Below, in pieces: positions 21,659 to 33,119 of a stretch of 64,000 nt of DNA. This DNA comes from Odiellus spinosus (lineage: Eukaryota; Arthropoda; Arachnida; Opiliones; Phalangiidae), in the NCBI GenBank assembly GCA_963920705.1, contig OY987225.1, forward strand, positions 15,505,492 through 15,569,491, given 5' to 3'. Made by a program: the position numbers and the translations under genes. Below the pieces are notes generated by a model that saw only the letters and a program-made list of their open reading frames with translations, was not told the origin of the DNA and searched no databases. Within the stretch, counting starts at the first letter, position 1; each line of letters starts with the position of its first letter.

Positions 21659-23973
21659 GGATAAACACGTTCGTGTTTATCCCTTTATCTAAACTCGAAT
21701 TTCATCAGAAACTGAAATCGTCGTCGTCGTCGTCGTTTCCCTCTTCCCACCGTCCACTGAATTCGAATTAATACAGACAAAGGTACTTTTGAAAAAATTT
21801 GATAAGACTTCGTTCGGGTACAAGAGTATCTCTAGTTAAACACAGATTTCAATAATGAAATGTTGATTAAGTATACGAAGTAATAGAAAGTAAGGTGCCT
21901 GAATGGGTTGCAAAAGGGTGAGATCTAAAGCTTAGCCGAGCTTTACTAATTGCTTCAAAATGATAAACAAAAATTTTATTTCTTAAACAGTAGATTGATA
22001 AGGAATATCCATCGAATTCGAGTTAATAGAAAGAAAGGTGCCTGGATGGGTTACAAAAGGGTGAAATCATAAGCTTAGCCGAGCTTTATTAATTGCTTCA
22101 AAATGGTAAACAATTTTTTTTTTCTTAAACAGTAGAATGATAATGAATATCCATCGAATTCGAGTTAATAGAGAGACAGATGGCTGTATGGGTGACGAAA
22201 AGGGTAAAACATATAAGTAGCCGAGCTTTATTAATTGGCTTTAAATTGATAAACAAAAATTGATTTTATTAAACAGTTGATAAGCTTTTTTTAATGGCAT
22301 TTTTTATCGTTAACGGAAAATTGCATTTATTGGGTTCTTTTACTAGGGTAGCCCTCTTCAGCCGTCTAATTTTGACTATTATGTCATATCATGAGTATCC
22401 CATTATATTCACCCTAATTAAAAAGTTGGCATGATTTTCTTATCATTTGATTTTTTAACTTTAATAATACATCTCTTCTCGGCCTATATAAACGAGATTT
22501 GCAGATTCAGTACCCACAGATGCACCGTACCAATGGGGGGTTTAAGTTAGCGTTTAAAATTGTGGCGAACCCTCTCGTTTGTGCAATGGTGACGTCTTTG
22601 ATTGTTTAGGCAATCGTTTCTTACCTATATTTCGGTGATAGGAGACCTATTTCTCACGATCTTTTGGGTAGAGTACTCGAATAAAGCGAGGCGATTGAAT
22701 GTAAATCTCATTACCTAGAAATGTGGCCAATTTAATATTTAGTCACTGTAAAAACATTTCACAATGAGAGTTCTAGGGATTAAATTTCACTTGAGTTGGA
22801 CTTCATATCCTGCCAAGTGCTCGATTACACATGAAATTTATAGTTTAACGTTCTCAATCTCTACTCTATTTTTTTAAAATACTTGAGTTTTGCGACTAGT
22901 ATGTGCTTTAGATCCAATAGCTTCGTCATTACTACTACGTAATAACGTTGCTATTAAGTAGTTGGCCAATTATTGAAGTCTGTATCTAAAGCACGTCTAA
23001 CTTAAGTATAATAAAAAATAAAGATTTAGAATGTTAAATAGGATGTACGAAACGGAAATTGATGTCGGCGAGTTAAATAAACAGCCACATACTTCTGGTC
23101 TCCTGAATTATGTTCTCTTGCTTTAAAGAATTGTTTCGCTTTCCATGCTCATATTTTGTCGATGCGATTCAATATTATAAATTTAATCTCTAGCTCGGTC
23201 TAGCCCGTCCCTCTTGTAATATTTTAGGTAAGGCTAGGTTAGTTAATCCCTCGACCTCCCCCGTCCATCTGGTAATCTTTAAGGTGAGGTTTGGTTAGTT
23301 AATCCCTCTAATTAGCCAATCCCTCCAACTAGTTAATCCTTAGCTCGGGCTATTTGTATTATTTTAGGTAAGGCTAGGTTAGGTTTATTAATTCCTCGAA
23401 TTAGCCCATCGTTCCAACTAGTTAATCCCTCGGGTTACCCATTCCATCAAGTAATCTTTAAGGTTAAATTAGGTTAATTAAACCCTGGAAAAACCCATCC
23501 CTCCAACTAGGTAATCCCTATAACTCGGGCTAACCCGTTCCTCTTGTAGTATTTTAGGTAAGATTAGTTTAGGTTAGTTAATCAATTGAACTAGCCCATC
23601 CCTGTTTTACAACTTAGGTAAGGTTAGGTTAGTTAATCTCTGCCTTTCGAGATTTGTACCAGGGTCTCAATTACGAATAGATTGAAGCCTCAATTAAACG
23701 CTTTAATTTTTATTCAGCATTAGTAAGTATTAAGGTTCAATAAACCTATAAAGCAAAATAGTGAAATGTGGAAAAGGTGTATATTTTTGGTGAAAAAAGG
23801 ACAGAAATTATACAAAAAAGAGGTTGCTTCGCACCCTTAAAAAAACTCTTTATCTAACTCGAATCAAACCCGTGAAGGGACAGAAATTATTTGTTAGAGA
23901 AAGAGCAATTTCATATCTTTAAAATTATAGTTAGTAGGTTTAGTCTACTACTTCAAAGATTTTATTACTATTA
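21659..23973 (-). repeat. Repeat U, copy 3 (left arm of the palindrome)
   Basis: Complete unit of about 2,315 bp in the same orientation as copy 2 and a near-perfect inverted match of copy 4. It carries three 130-bp AAAGCTCGGCTAA modules (about 21890-22240) and the AGGTTAGTTAATCC-type array (about 23190-23640). It has a small TCG run near 21718. No coding frame. Confidence 0.9.
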
Positions 23974-24148
23974 TATATTTTCCAAAAAACGGATAAAGAC
24001 GACCTAGTTAAACTTCCTCTCCCATTGATGTTAATTTTAAATTATATCAGTATCACTAATAAAATTAGCTAAAGATGGAGTTCCTTTAATGTATATATAT
24101 ATTTATCATTAGTCCTAGGTCGTCTTTATCCGTTTTTTGGAAAATATA

Positions 24149-26463
24149 TAATAGTAATAAAATCTTTGAAGTAGTAGACTAAACCTACTAACTATAATTT
24201 TAAAGATATGAAATTGCTCTTTCTCTAACAAATAATTTCTGTCCCTTCACGGGTTTGATTCGAGTTAGATAAAGAGTTTTTTTAAGGGTGCGAAGCAACC
24301 TCTTTTTTGTATAATTTCTGTCCTTTTTTCACCAAAAATATACACCTTTTCCACATTTCACTATTTTGCTTTATAGGTTTATTGAACCTTAATACTTACT
24401 AATGCTGAATAAAAATTAAAGCGTTTAATTGAGGCTTCAATCTATTCGTAATTGAGACCCTGGTACAAATCTCGAAAGGCAGAGATTAACTAACCTAACC
24501 TTACCTAAGTTGTAAAACAGGGATGGGCTAGTTCAATTGATTAACTAACCTAAACTAATCTTACCTAAAATACTACAAGAGGAACGGGTTAGCCCGAGTT
24601 ATAGGGATTACCTAGTTGGAGGGATGGGTTTTTCCAGGGTTTAATTAACCTAATTTAACCTTAAAGATTACTTGATGGAATGGGTAACCCGAGGGATTAA
24701 CTAGTTGGAACGATGGGCTAATTCGAGGAATTAATAAACCTAACCTAGCCTTACCTAAAATAATACAAATAGCCCGAGCTAAGGATTAACTAGTTGGAGG
24801 GATTGGCTAATTAGAGGGATTAACTAACCAAACCTCACCTTAAAGATTACCAGATGGACGGGGGAGGTCGAGGGATTAACTAACCTAGCCTTACCTAAAA
24901 TATTACAAGAGGGACGGGCTAGACCGAGCTAGAGATTAAATTTATAATATTGAATCGCATCGACAAAATATGAGCATGGAAAGCGAAACAATTCTTTAAA
25001 GCAAGAGAACATAATTCAGGAGACCAGAAGTATGTGGCTGTTTATTTAACTCGCCGACATCAATTTCCGTTTCGTACATCCTATTTAACATTCTAAATCT
25101 TTATTTTTTATTATACTTAAGTTAGACGTGCTTTAGATACAGACTTCAATAATTGGCCAACTACTTAATAGCAACGTTATTACGTAGTAGTAATGACGAA
25201 GCTATTGGATCTAAAGCACATACTAGTCGCAAAACTCAAGTATTTTAAAAAAATAGAGTAGAGATTGAGAACGTTAAACTATAAATTTCATGTGTAATCG
25301 AGCACTTGGCAGGATATGAAGTCCAACTCAAGTGAAATTTAATCCCTAGAACTCTCATTGTGAAATGTTTTTACAGTGACTAAATATTAAATTGGCCACA
25401 TTTCTAGGTAATGAGATTTACATTCAATCGCCTCGCTTTATTCGAGTACTCTACCCAAAAGATCGTGAGAAATAGGTCTCCTATCACCGAAATATAGGTA
25501 AGAAACGATTGCCTAAACAATCAAAGACGTCACCATTGCACAAACGAGAGGGTTCGCCACAATTTTAAACGCTAACTTAAACCCCCCATTGGTACGGTGC
25601 ATCTGTGGGTACTGAATCTGCAAATCTCGTTTATATAGGCCGAGAAGAGATGTATTATTAAAGTTAAAAAATCAAATGATAAGAAAATCATGCCAACTTT
25701 TTAATTAGGGTGAATATAATGGGATACTCATGATATGACATAATAGTCAAAATTAGACGGCTGAAGAGGGCTACCCTAGTAAAAGAACCCAATAAATGCA
25801 ATTTTCCGTTAACGATAAAAAATGCCATTAAAAAAAGCTTATCAACTGTTTAATAAAATCAATTTTTGTTTATCAATTTAAAGCCAATTAATAAAGCTCG
25901 GCTACTTATATGTTTTACCCTTTTCGTCACCCATACAGCCATCTGTCTCTCTATTAACTCGAATTCGATGGATATTCATTATCATTCTACTGTTTAAGAA
26001 AAAAAAAATTGTTTACCATTTTGAAGCAATTAATAAAGCTCGGCTAAGCTTATGATTTCACCCTTTTGTAACCCATCCAGGCACCTTTCTTTCTATTAAC
26101 TCGAATTCGATGGATATTCCTTATCAATCTACTGTTTAAGAAATAAAATTTTTGTTTATCATTTTGAAGCAATTAGTAAAGCTCGGCTAAGCTTTAGATC
26201 TCACCCTTTTGCAACCCATTCAGGCACCTTACTTTCTATTACTTCGTATACTTAATCAACATTTCATTATTGAAATCTGTGTTTAACTAGAGATACTCTT
26301 GTACCCGAACGAAGTCTTATCAAATTTTTTCAAAAGTACCTTTGTCTGTATTAATTCGAATTCAGTGGACGGTGGGAAGAGGGAAACGACGACGACGACG
26401 ACGATTTCAGTTTCTGATGAAATTCGAGTTTAGATAAAGGGATAAACACGAACGTGTTTATCC
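24149..26463 (+). repeat. Repeat U, copy 4 (right arm of the palindrome)
   Basis: Complete U unit on the plus strand, the inverse of copy 3. It ends at the GGATAAACACG / CGTGTTTATCC hairpin. It is followed directly by the start of another U (26464-26630), so U units join head to tail here as at 21658/21659. Confidence 0.9.
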
Positions 26464-26884
26464 TAATAGTAATAAAATCTTTGAAGTAGTAGACTAAATC
26501 TACTAACTATAATTTTAAAGATATGAAATTGCTCTTTCTCTAACAAATAATTTCTGTCCCTTCACGGGTTTGATTCGAGTACGATAAAGAGTTTTTTTAA
26601 GGGTGCGAAGCAACCTCTTTTTTGTATAATTACGTATGGATTGAAGCTCATTTAAACGCTATAATTTTTATTCAGCATTAGTAAGAATTAAGATTCAAAA
26701 TAGTGAAATTGCGAAAAGATGTATATTTTTGGTAAAAAAGGGACAGAAATTATACAAGAAATTAGTTGTTAGAGAAAGAGCAATTAAATATGTTTAAAAT
26801 TATAGTTAGTAGATTTAGTCTACTACTCCAAAGATTTTATTATTATTAAATATTTCCCAAAAAACGGATAAAAGGTGACCTAGG
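26464..26884. repeat. Two partial U fragments, tail to tail
   Basis: 26464-26630 is the first 167 bases of a U unit on the plus strand. At 26631 it switches to a more diverged U fragment on the minus strand (26631-26884) that runs out through CCAAAAAACGGATAAA and GACCTAGG, the same tip seen at the palindrome centre. Five A residues then separate it from CCTAGGTCGTCTT, so a small version of the same head-to-head junction is present. Confidence 0.75.
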
Positions 26885-26892
26885 AAAAACCT

Positions 26893-27294
26893 AGGTCGTC
26901 TTGAGGTTGGACCTTGGTGTGGGAAGGTCGGAGGTGATTATAACAGTGGGAGACGTCCCATTGCTTATAATCGCCTTCAACTGTCCAGCATCGAAGTTCG
27001 ACCGTAAAGTGGATGGTGGAAGGCGATAATATCCAATGGGAGACGTCCTGTTGTATATATAACTGCACGACACCTGAAACTCAATGCGGCAGCCATGCTT
27101 AAAGGAGGTAATTCCCGTTAACCGAATTGAACGATAAGCTGGCATGATAACGTCTCTATACTTTGGGCTCCACAAGCTAGGTCACATGATTTCCGGTTAC
27201 ACAAGATATCCGCTTACACAGGAAGTGACACACACACACCCACCCGCACAACACACCCAAATAGACACGACCTGTGTAAAACCTCCCCCTGAAC
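26893..27294 (+). repeat. Dispersed repeat C, copy 3, left part
   Basis: Matches 12280-12615: GACGTCCCATTG, GTGGATGGTGGAAGGCG, CTTAAAGGAGGTAATTCCCG and CCTCCCCCTGAAC. It contains a CA-rich stretch (CACACACACCC, 27230). It is cut in its terminal hairpin by the P-like transposon and ends at 28214. Confidence 0.8.
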
Positions 27295-28180
27295 ATGGAA
27301 TAATAAGCAAAGGAATAGAAATGAAGCGCCGAGCTCTAAGCGGGTATCTATGCCAACTCCCACAAACGGGGGAAAGGGGTGGGTAGAAATTTTAGGGGGT
27401 CGCAGTAGGGTATAGAACATCACGTGATAAATCAACTACTATCGCGCCATCCAGATTTTAAAAATAATTTTACGATCTGGAATTTGAAGGTTCGGAACGT
27501 ACCAACGGCTGTCTTCAGTTTTAAATTTTAGTATTCAATAACAATGGAAAATATTGTGTTTATCGTAATTGTAAAAACTACAGTAAATGTAATAAATCGT
27601 GTAATCGTGGAGTAAAATATTATCCAGTACCAAAACCAATTAAAAATCTTCAGAAATGTTTGCTGTGGATACTCGATAGAAGCAATCAATCGAAAAGATA
27701 TATTAACACATTATCATATTAAATCAAATAATCATGTTTTGTGATAATTATGATCACTGTGGAAACTATTTTTGAACATTTTAGTTTTGGGGTTTTTTGT
27801 GTGTAAAATATCTCTTTTTCTAAAATAAGCGCGAAAACTGAAGATCCAGGTGCGCTTAGCGGGAGATAGTTTGGGGTTTCATAGAGCCACGTGGGATGAG
27901 GGGTTTAAGAGTGACGTCAAACCCGTTTCTACCTCCTTTTTGGACCACGTTTTTCACTATTCAAGAAACTATTGAAAAGAAATTCTTCGGTACGCGCGAA
28001 AAAAAAAAATCTAATATTGTTTCCCGCTATGGTAAGAGGGCGACAAATGATGTGTCTCAAAGTACGTCACAAATATTTTACCCCAGTTCCCCCCCTAACA
28101 CTCCCGTCTGTGGGTGGTGAGCCTCTCGGATAGGGTCGGTATTGCGTTCCCATTTCTATTCCTTTGCTTATTATTCCATG
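27294..28180. mobile_element. P-element-like DNA transposon carrying a THAP exon relic
   Basis: The ends are CATGGAATAATAAGCAAAGG and its inverse, with about 30 bp of inverted repeat. CCCTGAAC is duplicated on both sides (27287-27294 and 28181-28188); one C is shared with the terminus, so the duplication is 7 or 8 bp. The host sequence is repeat C, whose uninterrupted copy at 12600 reads straight through. CATG-type ends, an 8-bp duplication and a THAP-type exon inside together point to the P superfamily. With only 887 bp and no catalytic domain it is a deleted, non-autonomous copy. Confidence 0.75.
27540..27722 (+). pseudogene. THAP-type zinc-finger exon relic (P-like transposase N-terminus)
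   Basis: The frame reads GKYCVYRNCKNYSK, then after a cysteine-rich insert GVKYYPVPKPIKNLQKCLLWI, and ends at TAA. A C-x4-C pair near the start, then K/F-x-P spacing and a downstream W, follow the THAP plan (C2CH zinc finger, about 90 residues, used by P-element transposases to bind DNA). The CH half is missing. An ATG overlaps the start in a shifted frame, so one base seems lost right after initiation. The frame has no ATG of its own. Confidence 0.6.
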
Positions 28181-28214
28181 CCCTGAACTAAAGTTCAGTC
28201 GGGGAGGTAAAAAT
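28181..28214 (+). repeat. Dispersed repeat C, copy 3, right tip
   Basis: CCCTGAACTAAAGTTCAGTC and GGGGAGGT complete the terminal hairpin of repeat C after the P-like insertion. Confidence 0.75.
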
Positions 28215-28740
28215 CTTTAGTTTTTAAGCTGCAAACCAGTCAAATACCCGAGATTATTTACGCTTCATAGAAATTGATAAAAATATTCAACCAACACTTT
28301 ACTTATTTCCCGTCTTATATTAAAACCATTCGTAGAAAGATACGCATTCGCTGATCTTTTTTAAAAAATAGCATAGAACGTGTGTATTTTACTTGCTTTG
28401 AACAGACAAACCAGTGTTCCTTTACTGACTTGGTGGACAGGTTTTTCCCAAATTTCCAGCCATTTGGCGCATTTTAACGCTTTGGGAATGGAAAATATTT
28501 CACACTTTCGTCGCTTTGCATTGTGTTGCTTCGGCACCCAGAATAAAAACAGCACTTTTTCCTACCCATCCGCTGTAAAATACTCAACCGAACTGGGTAA
28601 TATCTGAAACTTACAGTTTTGGTGGAATTGTGATATTAAAATCCGCTTTTCCAAAATGCACAGGCGGGCTTAAATAAAATATAAAATTGCTATAAATTAT
28701 CATTAAAATCTGGTACTATTAATAAAGTGAACTTAAATAA
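28215..28740. other. No recognisable feature
   Basis: Short overlapping frames on both strands (28361-28607) with no motif. Nothing recognised. Confidence 0.35.
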
Positions 28741-29440
28741 ATACTCTATTCGGTTTGTCCCCATTTCGCCCAAATATTTCGCCCTAAATTATCTATTCCA
28801 ATTTCGCCCAATCCCACTTCAACCAACCGTGTTATCATTTGGCCCAAAATTATCAATTTCTAATTCGCCCAAACCAAATTTTCCTTGTCGCAATTCGCCC
28901 AGTCCCACTTCGCCCAATCGTTTTATAAGTTAGTCCAGAATTATCTATTCCCATTTCGTTCAACCTAAAAATTTATATTCGCGTTTCGCCTAAAATTGTA
29001 AGGTTGGGTTAGGTTAAAGTAGGTTTAGGTTGGGTTGGGTAAGGTTAGGTTACCAAAACTAACAAAGTAAATTGTTCTTTGGATTGGGTTGGGTCAGGTT
29101 GGGTTAGGATGGGATGAGGTTGGGTTGGGTTAGATTGTATTTAGGTTAGGTTGTTTAGGTTTATTTGGGCTAGGTTTTTTGGGTCAGGTTTATTTGGGTT
29201 ATATTTTTTTGGGTTAGGTTTTTTGAGTTAGGTTACGTTTATTTGGGTTAGTTTTTTTGGGTTAGGTTGGGTTAAGGTAGATTGTGTTTGGTTAATATAG
29301 ATTGTGTTGGGTTAAGGTAGATTGTGTTGGGTTAAGGTAGATTGTGTTGGGTTAAGGTAGATTGTGTTGGGTTAAGGTAGATTGTGTTGGGTTAAGATAG
29401 ATTGGGTTAGGTTGGGTTGGGTTAGGTTACCAAAACGTAG
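28741..29440 (+). repeat. Simple and short tandem repeats (TTTCGCCCA, GGTTAGGTT, 20-bp unit)
   Basis: Three blocks. 28757-28990 repeats a degenerate CCCATTTCGCCCAA phrase, also seen at 51770-51980. 28995-29275 is GGGTTAGGTT-rich with irregular spacing. 29270-29405 holds about seven copies of the 20-bp unit GGTAGATTGTGTTGGGTTAA. The short open frames here are products of the repeats. Confidence 0.85.
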
Positions 29441-30229
29441 AATGCTATGTACTCTCTTATCTTTTTTAAACAATGACATGGTGCGTGTGTATTTCTTACC
29501 TTTCGCTCTATTATATCGATATATTTTACGATTGTTCAACCTTCTTTTGCAGCACTTACGACGCCACAAACCCATCTATCTTTTATAATTGCCTTGGTTA
29601 AAATATATTATAGATAGAGGGAATCCAATCTAGTCGCCCAGTCCCTTCTTAGCTGCGCTAAAGTTCACTCGGAGGGATAAAAATGAATATGCTAACTGAG
29701 AAAATGGAGTTTAAGGGAATCAACTTGAGTTACATTTTATCTTTTACATTTTTTACAGAGTAAGTTGGCGTGTCCCTACGCACATATTTCTTTTATTATC
29801 ATTGCCGTTGCCATTGTCATTGGCATTACCATTGCCAATGCAATTACTATTTAATCGCCGAATGGTATGACAAAATGTGGAATTTATTTTCCTTAATTAC
29901 AAATATTTTCGAGCCGTTTTACGTGGGGTCCATGATTTTTATTCCGTAATGATAATTTAACCCTTGCCTTATTAAGATGTGCCAACCCACCCGCCCTCTA
30001 AAAAACAACTAACTGTAGACTGTAGATAAGTGTATTTTTATTCAGAAAATTCAATGTATTTAGACTCCAGAGAAAACAAACATCGTCCAATTTTGATTAT
30101 CCAAAATCTTAGAGATCCGAGTGGTTGCCTTTCAAATGGCAAGACGTGGAACATAGCGGACAATTAAAAAATCTTGAAAAAAGGTCAAACTTGGTTAGGA
30201 AAAAAGGATAAACCTAAACAGTTTATTTA
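29441..30229. other. No recognisable feature
   Basis: AT-rich; a short CATTGCCATTGCCA-like run lies near 29800-29850. A partial tail of repeat C may be present near 29640-29690 (TAAAGTTCACTCGGAGGGATAAA). No gene seen. Confidence 0.35.
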
Positions 30230-30330
30230 ATGTTGATAACCAGTCTTAAGTAAAACTCGGAATCGGATAATGAATAACTTAGGATATCCATTGATAACTT
30301 AGCTGTTTTCAGATATATAAAAAACTTTTC
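30230..30330 (+). repeat. Dispersed repeat A fragment
   Basis: Carries CTCGGAATCGGATAATGAAT, then GGATATCCATTGATAACTTA and TTTTCAGATAT, as at 63855-63920. It stops where the decayed Gypsy pol begins. Confidence 0.7.
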
Positions 30331-30339
30331 TTCTATCGC

Positions 30340-31303
30340 AAAACCCCTCTCAGATCTCACAGTCAAGATGCGGAATGGCATTCGATACACTTCGTGAAAA
30401 ATTAACATCATCACCCATCCTGGCTCTTCCGATATTCCACGAACCTTTTGAAATACACACCGACGCCACCGCATAAGGGATAGGGGCGATCCTCAACAAA
30501 AACGCCTAGGAAGAGAACAGGTCGTCGGCTAAGCGAGCCGTCTCCTGAACAAAGCCAAACAAAACTTTAGTCCCACCGAGAGCGATTGCCTTGCCAAAGT
30601 ATACGGTACGCAAAAATTCCGACCGTACCTTTATGGACGGCCCTTCAAATTTGTCACGGAACATCATGCATTATGCTGGGTTAAATCTATTCGCAACCCG
30701 AACGGGCGTTTAGCCCAGTGGGCCATCCAATTGCAGGAATTTGACGCTATCATAACCCACAAAGATGGCAAAAAACATATGGTTGCTGACGCTATATCTC
30801 TAGCGCCCCTGGACAAAGCTCCACGCGACGAGGTTTCTCTATTAGTGACTACCGTCAATCGCGCCGATACAATAATTCAGCTTCGTCATTTCGATATCCC
30901 GCTACTTCAGAGAAAGGATGCATTACTCGGCCCTATTATCCTACACTTTGAGAATGGCCAAATTCTAAACTACGCTGCTAAACCATACCAAATGCTCGGA
31001 AATATACATCGGAAAGTAAAAACTAACGACGTTTTCCACCTCGTACTGGCCGCTTCAAAGGAAATACGTTCTTTAATTTTGAAAGCCCTTCATGATGATG
31101 CCACATCAGGCCACGTAGGGTTTCGCCGCACCTGGGAACGTGTAGGACAGTGCTTCTTGGGGCCAAAAATACATCTCGACACAGCGTTACGGGATATTCC
31201 CCGTTTTACCTCTTACAAGATATTGTATCGGCGGAACGCTAAAAACCTTATACTTCCAGCGAAAACTTCGAGAAACAGGTTCACATTAACATCACTTCAG
31301 TGA
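30340..31303 (+). pseudogene. Decayed Ty3/Gypsy pol fragment (RNase H to integrase zinc finger)
   Basis: Plus-strand remnant with several stops in its first half. PIFHEPFEIHTDATA (about 30433-30472) is the start of RNase H. The open part 30731-31303 gives THKDGKKHMVADAIS, the RNase H end, and ATSGHVGFRRTWERV, the histidine-bearing integrase zinc-finger region. It differs clearly from the element at 1-3861, so it is another lineage. Continuation beyond 31303 (31307-31607) is open in short frames with no clear domain. No LTRs were identified. Confidence 0.8.
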
Positions 31304-32816
31304 CAGATGTTTTTATTCCGAAGATGCCCCCGCTTCTTCTACGAACAAAACTACTATCCAAGACATCTCGTCAGCAATTATCCCGGAATTGGGACCAGCT
31401 TACCCAAAAAGTCCCCGATTTCCACGTACCAAGATACGAGTAACTCACCAACCCTTCGGCGTTCAACACGAACCCTATCTCCTCCCAATCATAACGGCTG
31501 TGCCCAACAGTATTAAAAATGTGCTTCACATAAACAGCGAACCTGTCGCACCGGACATCATCAATACGTACTTACCATTAATTCAAAAAGAGTCAACTAA
31601 ATCCTGATTTACCTTCTCAAGCCGCTTTTATTCCTTATTGAACAAGGACGGCGGTTCCGAAGCTTCGGCCTATCTGGCCACGGATACTCATTATGCCTCC
31701 TTCCGGTTCTCCGGTTTAATCCTTGAGACTAATCATCATCGATTTACAAAATCAAACTTTTTCAGACGACAACGTTAACTAAAAATGATTTTCCTCTATT
31801 GATGGCGGCGGCCGCAGCGTATTTGGAGGGTGTACCAAACTTTTTTTCTCTTACGGCGGGTAATTGAAACTTTATTCTCCAGCAATAAACGAACCTACTA
31901 TAAATAAAAATGATCAAAATTAGGCCAGAATAGTAACCCATTTAGTTCGTCTTGTATAAAAGAATGAGCTGCATGAATACCTTCTATATGAAGGACCAAG
32001 GCTTAGCGAGCTAAATAAGTTTTAATTTGCTAAATGATGTAAATGTTATTTTTAGCTTTTGAAAATATACGTATTGTGTAAAGCTAAGCTTTTTTATCAA
32101 GTTTGAAGCCGATTAAATTCCCTCCTCTCAAATAATATTTTAAAGAAAACATTTTTTGGCCGAAGCGGGGAAATTTGCACCTAGCAGAAATATGTTTTTA
32201 AATTGAAAATATTCTGTGGATGGCGAATCTGATTGGTGCCCGGTCTCGATGGTTCCAATTTTCGCTCGGCTGAGGTGGCGCTGATAGGAATAAGGCCAAT
32301 TATTTTCAGATATACCCGCTATTTAAAAACTTCATTAAAAAAGGCATCCCCCTCGAGCGTCCACTAAATATTTTTATGACACTATATTTGAGAAAATAGT
32401 GGAAGATTTTGGTACCGAAAATCATTTTGGCTCCTGGCTCACGGACTAGATGTCAATTGTTATATCAATGCATAGGTGACAGTTATAACAAAATTACCTC
32501 TTTCTTTAACGCTTGAACAGCGGATAATATTGGCCTTAGAAGGTGCATAAACGAGCATGCCTCAAAATTCTCTAGAATATCACACTTTAAAAATAGAGAA
32601 TCACATATTTATTTTTTTGATCAATAAATCTCATCTTCAATATCGCAATTTTTATTACATGATTAAATTATTTTATTGGTCACAAATTTATGAAGTCCCT
32701 TATTTTTACATATTTTTAACATATGGTATTCGCGTTAAAAATTGATATTTGATCAGGCTCGTTAGGCTCACTCATATTAATCCTAGCCCTTGTCTCCGAA
32801 ACCTCGTGTCAATTAA
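31304..32816. other. No recognisable gene
   Basis: The first 300 bases may be more decayed retroelement. The rest is AT-rich and includes what should be the 3' flank of the DH44-type gene. I did not identify a poly(A) signal with confidence. Confidence 0.35.
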
Positions 32817-33119
32817 TTATTCGCCGTACGTTTCGGTTCTCTTTCCCTTCTCGGCAAGTATTTGGTCGTTGTCTCGAATCTGCCTCTGCTGCTGAGCGAT
32901 CCTCTGAACGGCCTCTCTGTACGCCTTGACTCTTCTTAAGGTTTCCAATGGTGCCACGATTGATAAGCTGTGACTTCCCGAGTTTCTCTTAGCTGTAGAA
33001 CTTCCCATATCGGAAAAGCTTTTTAGCCCGAATTTATCCTCAATCGTCTTTGTGTCAATGTTGTCGTCTTGAAACTCGTTACCGAAGCTGATTAATCCTT
33101 TTCTCGCGATACGAGATTC
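32817..33119 (-). CDS. DH44: CRF-like diuretic hormone (DH44-type) precursor, 3' coding exon
   Basis: Encodes the hormone and ends at TAA. After AKR, the 46-residue peptide begins NSGSHSLSIVAPLETLRR (32984) and ends ILAEK (32847), followed by GKR. KR is a dibasic cleavage site; the G supplies a C-terminal amide. SLSIV-x-P-(L/M)-x-x-LR is the signature of insect CRF-like diuretic hormones, usually 44-47 residues, which act through a class B GPCR to raise cAMP in Malpighian tubules. Six residues follow GKR. The acceptor chosen, CCAACAG at 33126-33120, gives phase 0, matching the upstream donor. Another acceptor, GCTCAG at 33160, would not be in phase with it. Confidence 0.85.
   Translation of the reverse strand, partial: ESRIARKGLISFGNEFQDDNIDTKTIEDKFGLKSFSDMGSSTAKRNSGSHSLSIVAPLETLRRVKAYREAVQRIAQQQRQIRDNDQILAEKGKRTETYGE

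Larger units (their letters stand above)
21492..26630. repeat. Large palindrome: two 2,516-bp inverted arms around a 107-bp spacer
   Basis: The left arm is 21492-24007 and the right arm 24115-26630; they are equal in length. Every stretch I compared reads as the exact inverse except one or two bases near the outer ends (ATCTGACTCG at 21538 against CGAGTACGAT at 26577). The arms include one full U unit each, a 30-base inner tip (GACGACCTAG / CTAGGTCGTC), and the first 167 bases of a neighbouring U at the outside. The spacer 24008-24114 is not symmetric, which argues against a simple read-through artefact. Confidence 0.92.

Noticed and set aside
27896-28120. 74-codon frame inside the P-like element
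   Set aside because: No similarity to transposase motifs; probably chance in a deleted element.
28995-29440. Telomeric TTAGG array
   Set aside because: GGTTA words are irregular and mixed with GGGTT and other units. No uniform pentamer run exists, and similar stretches lie throughout the window.
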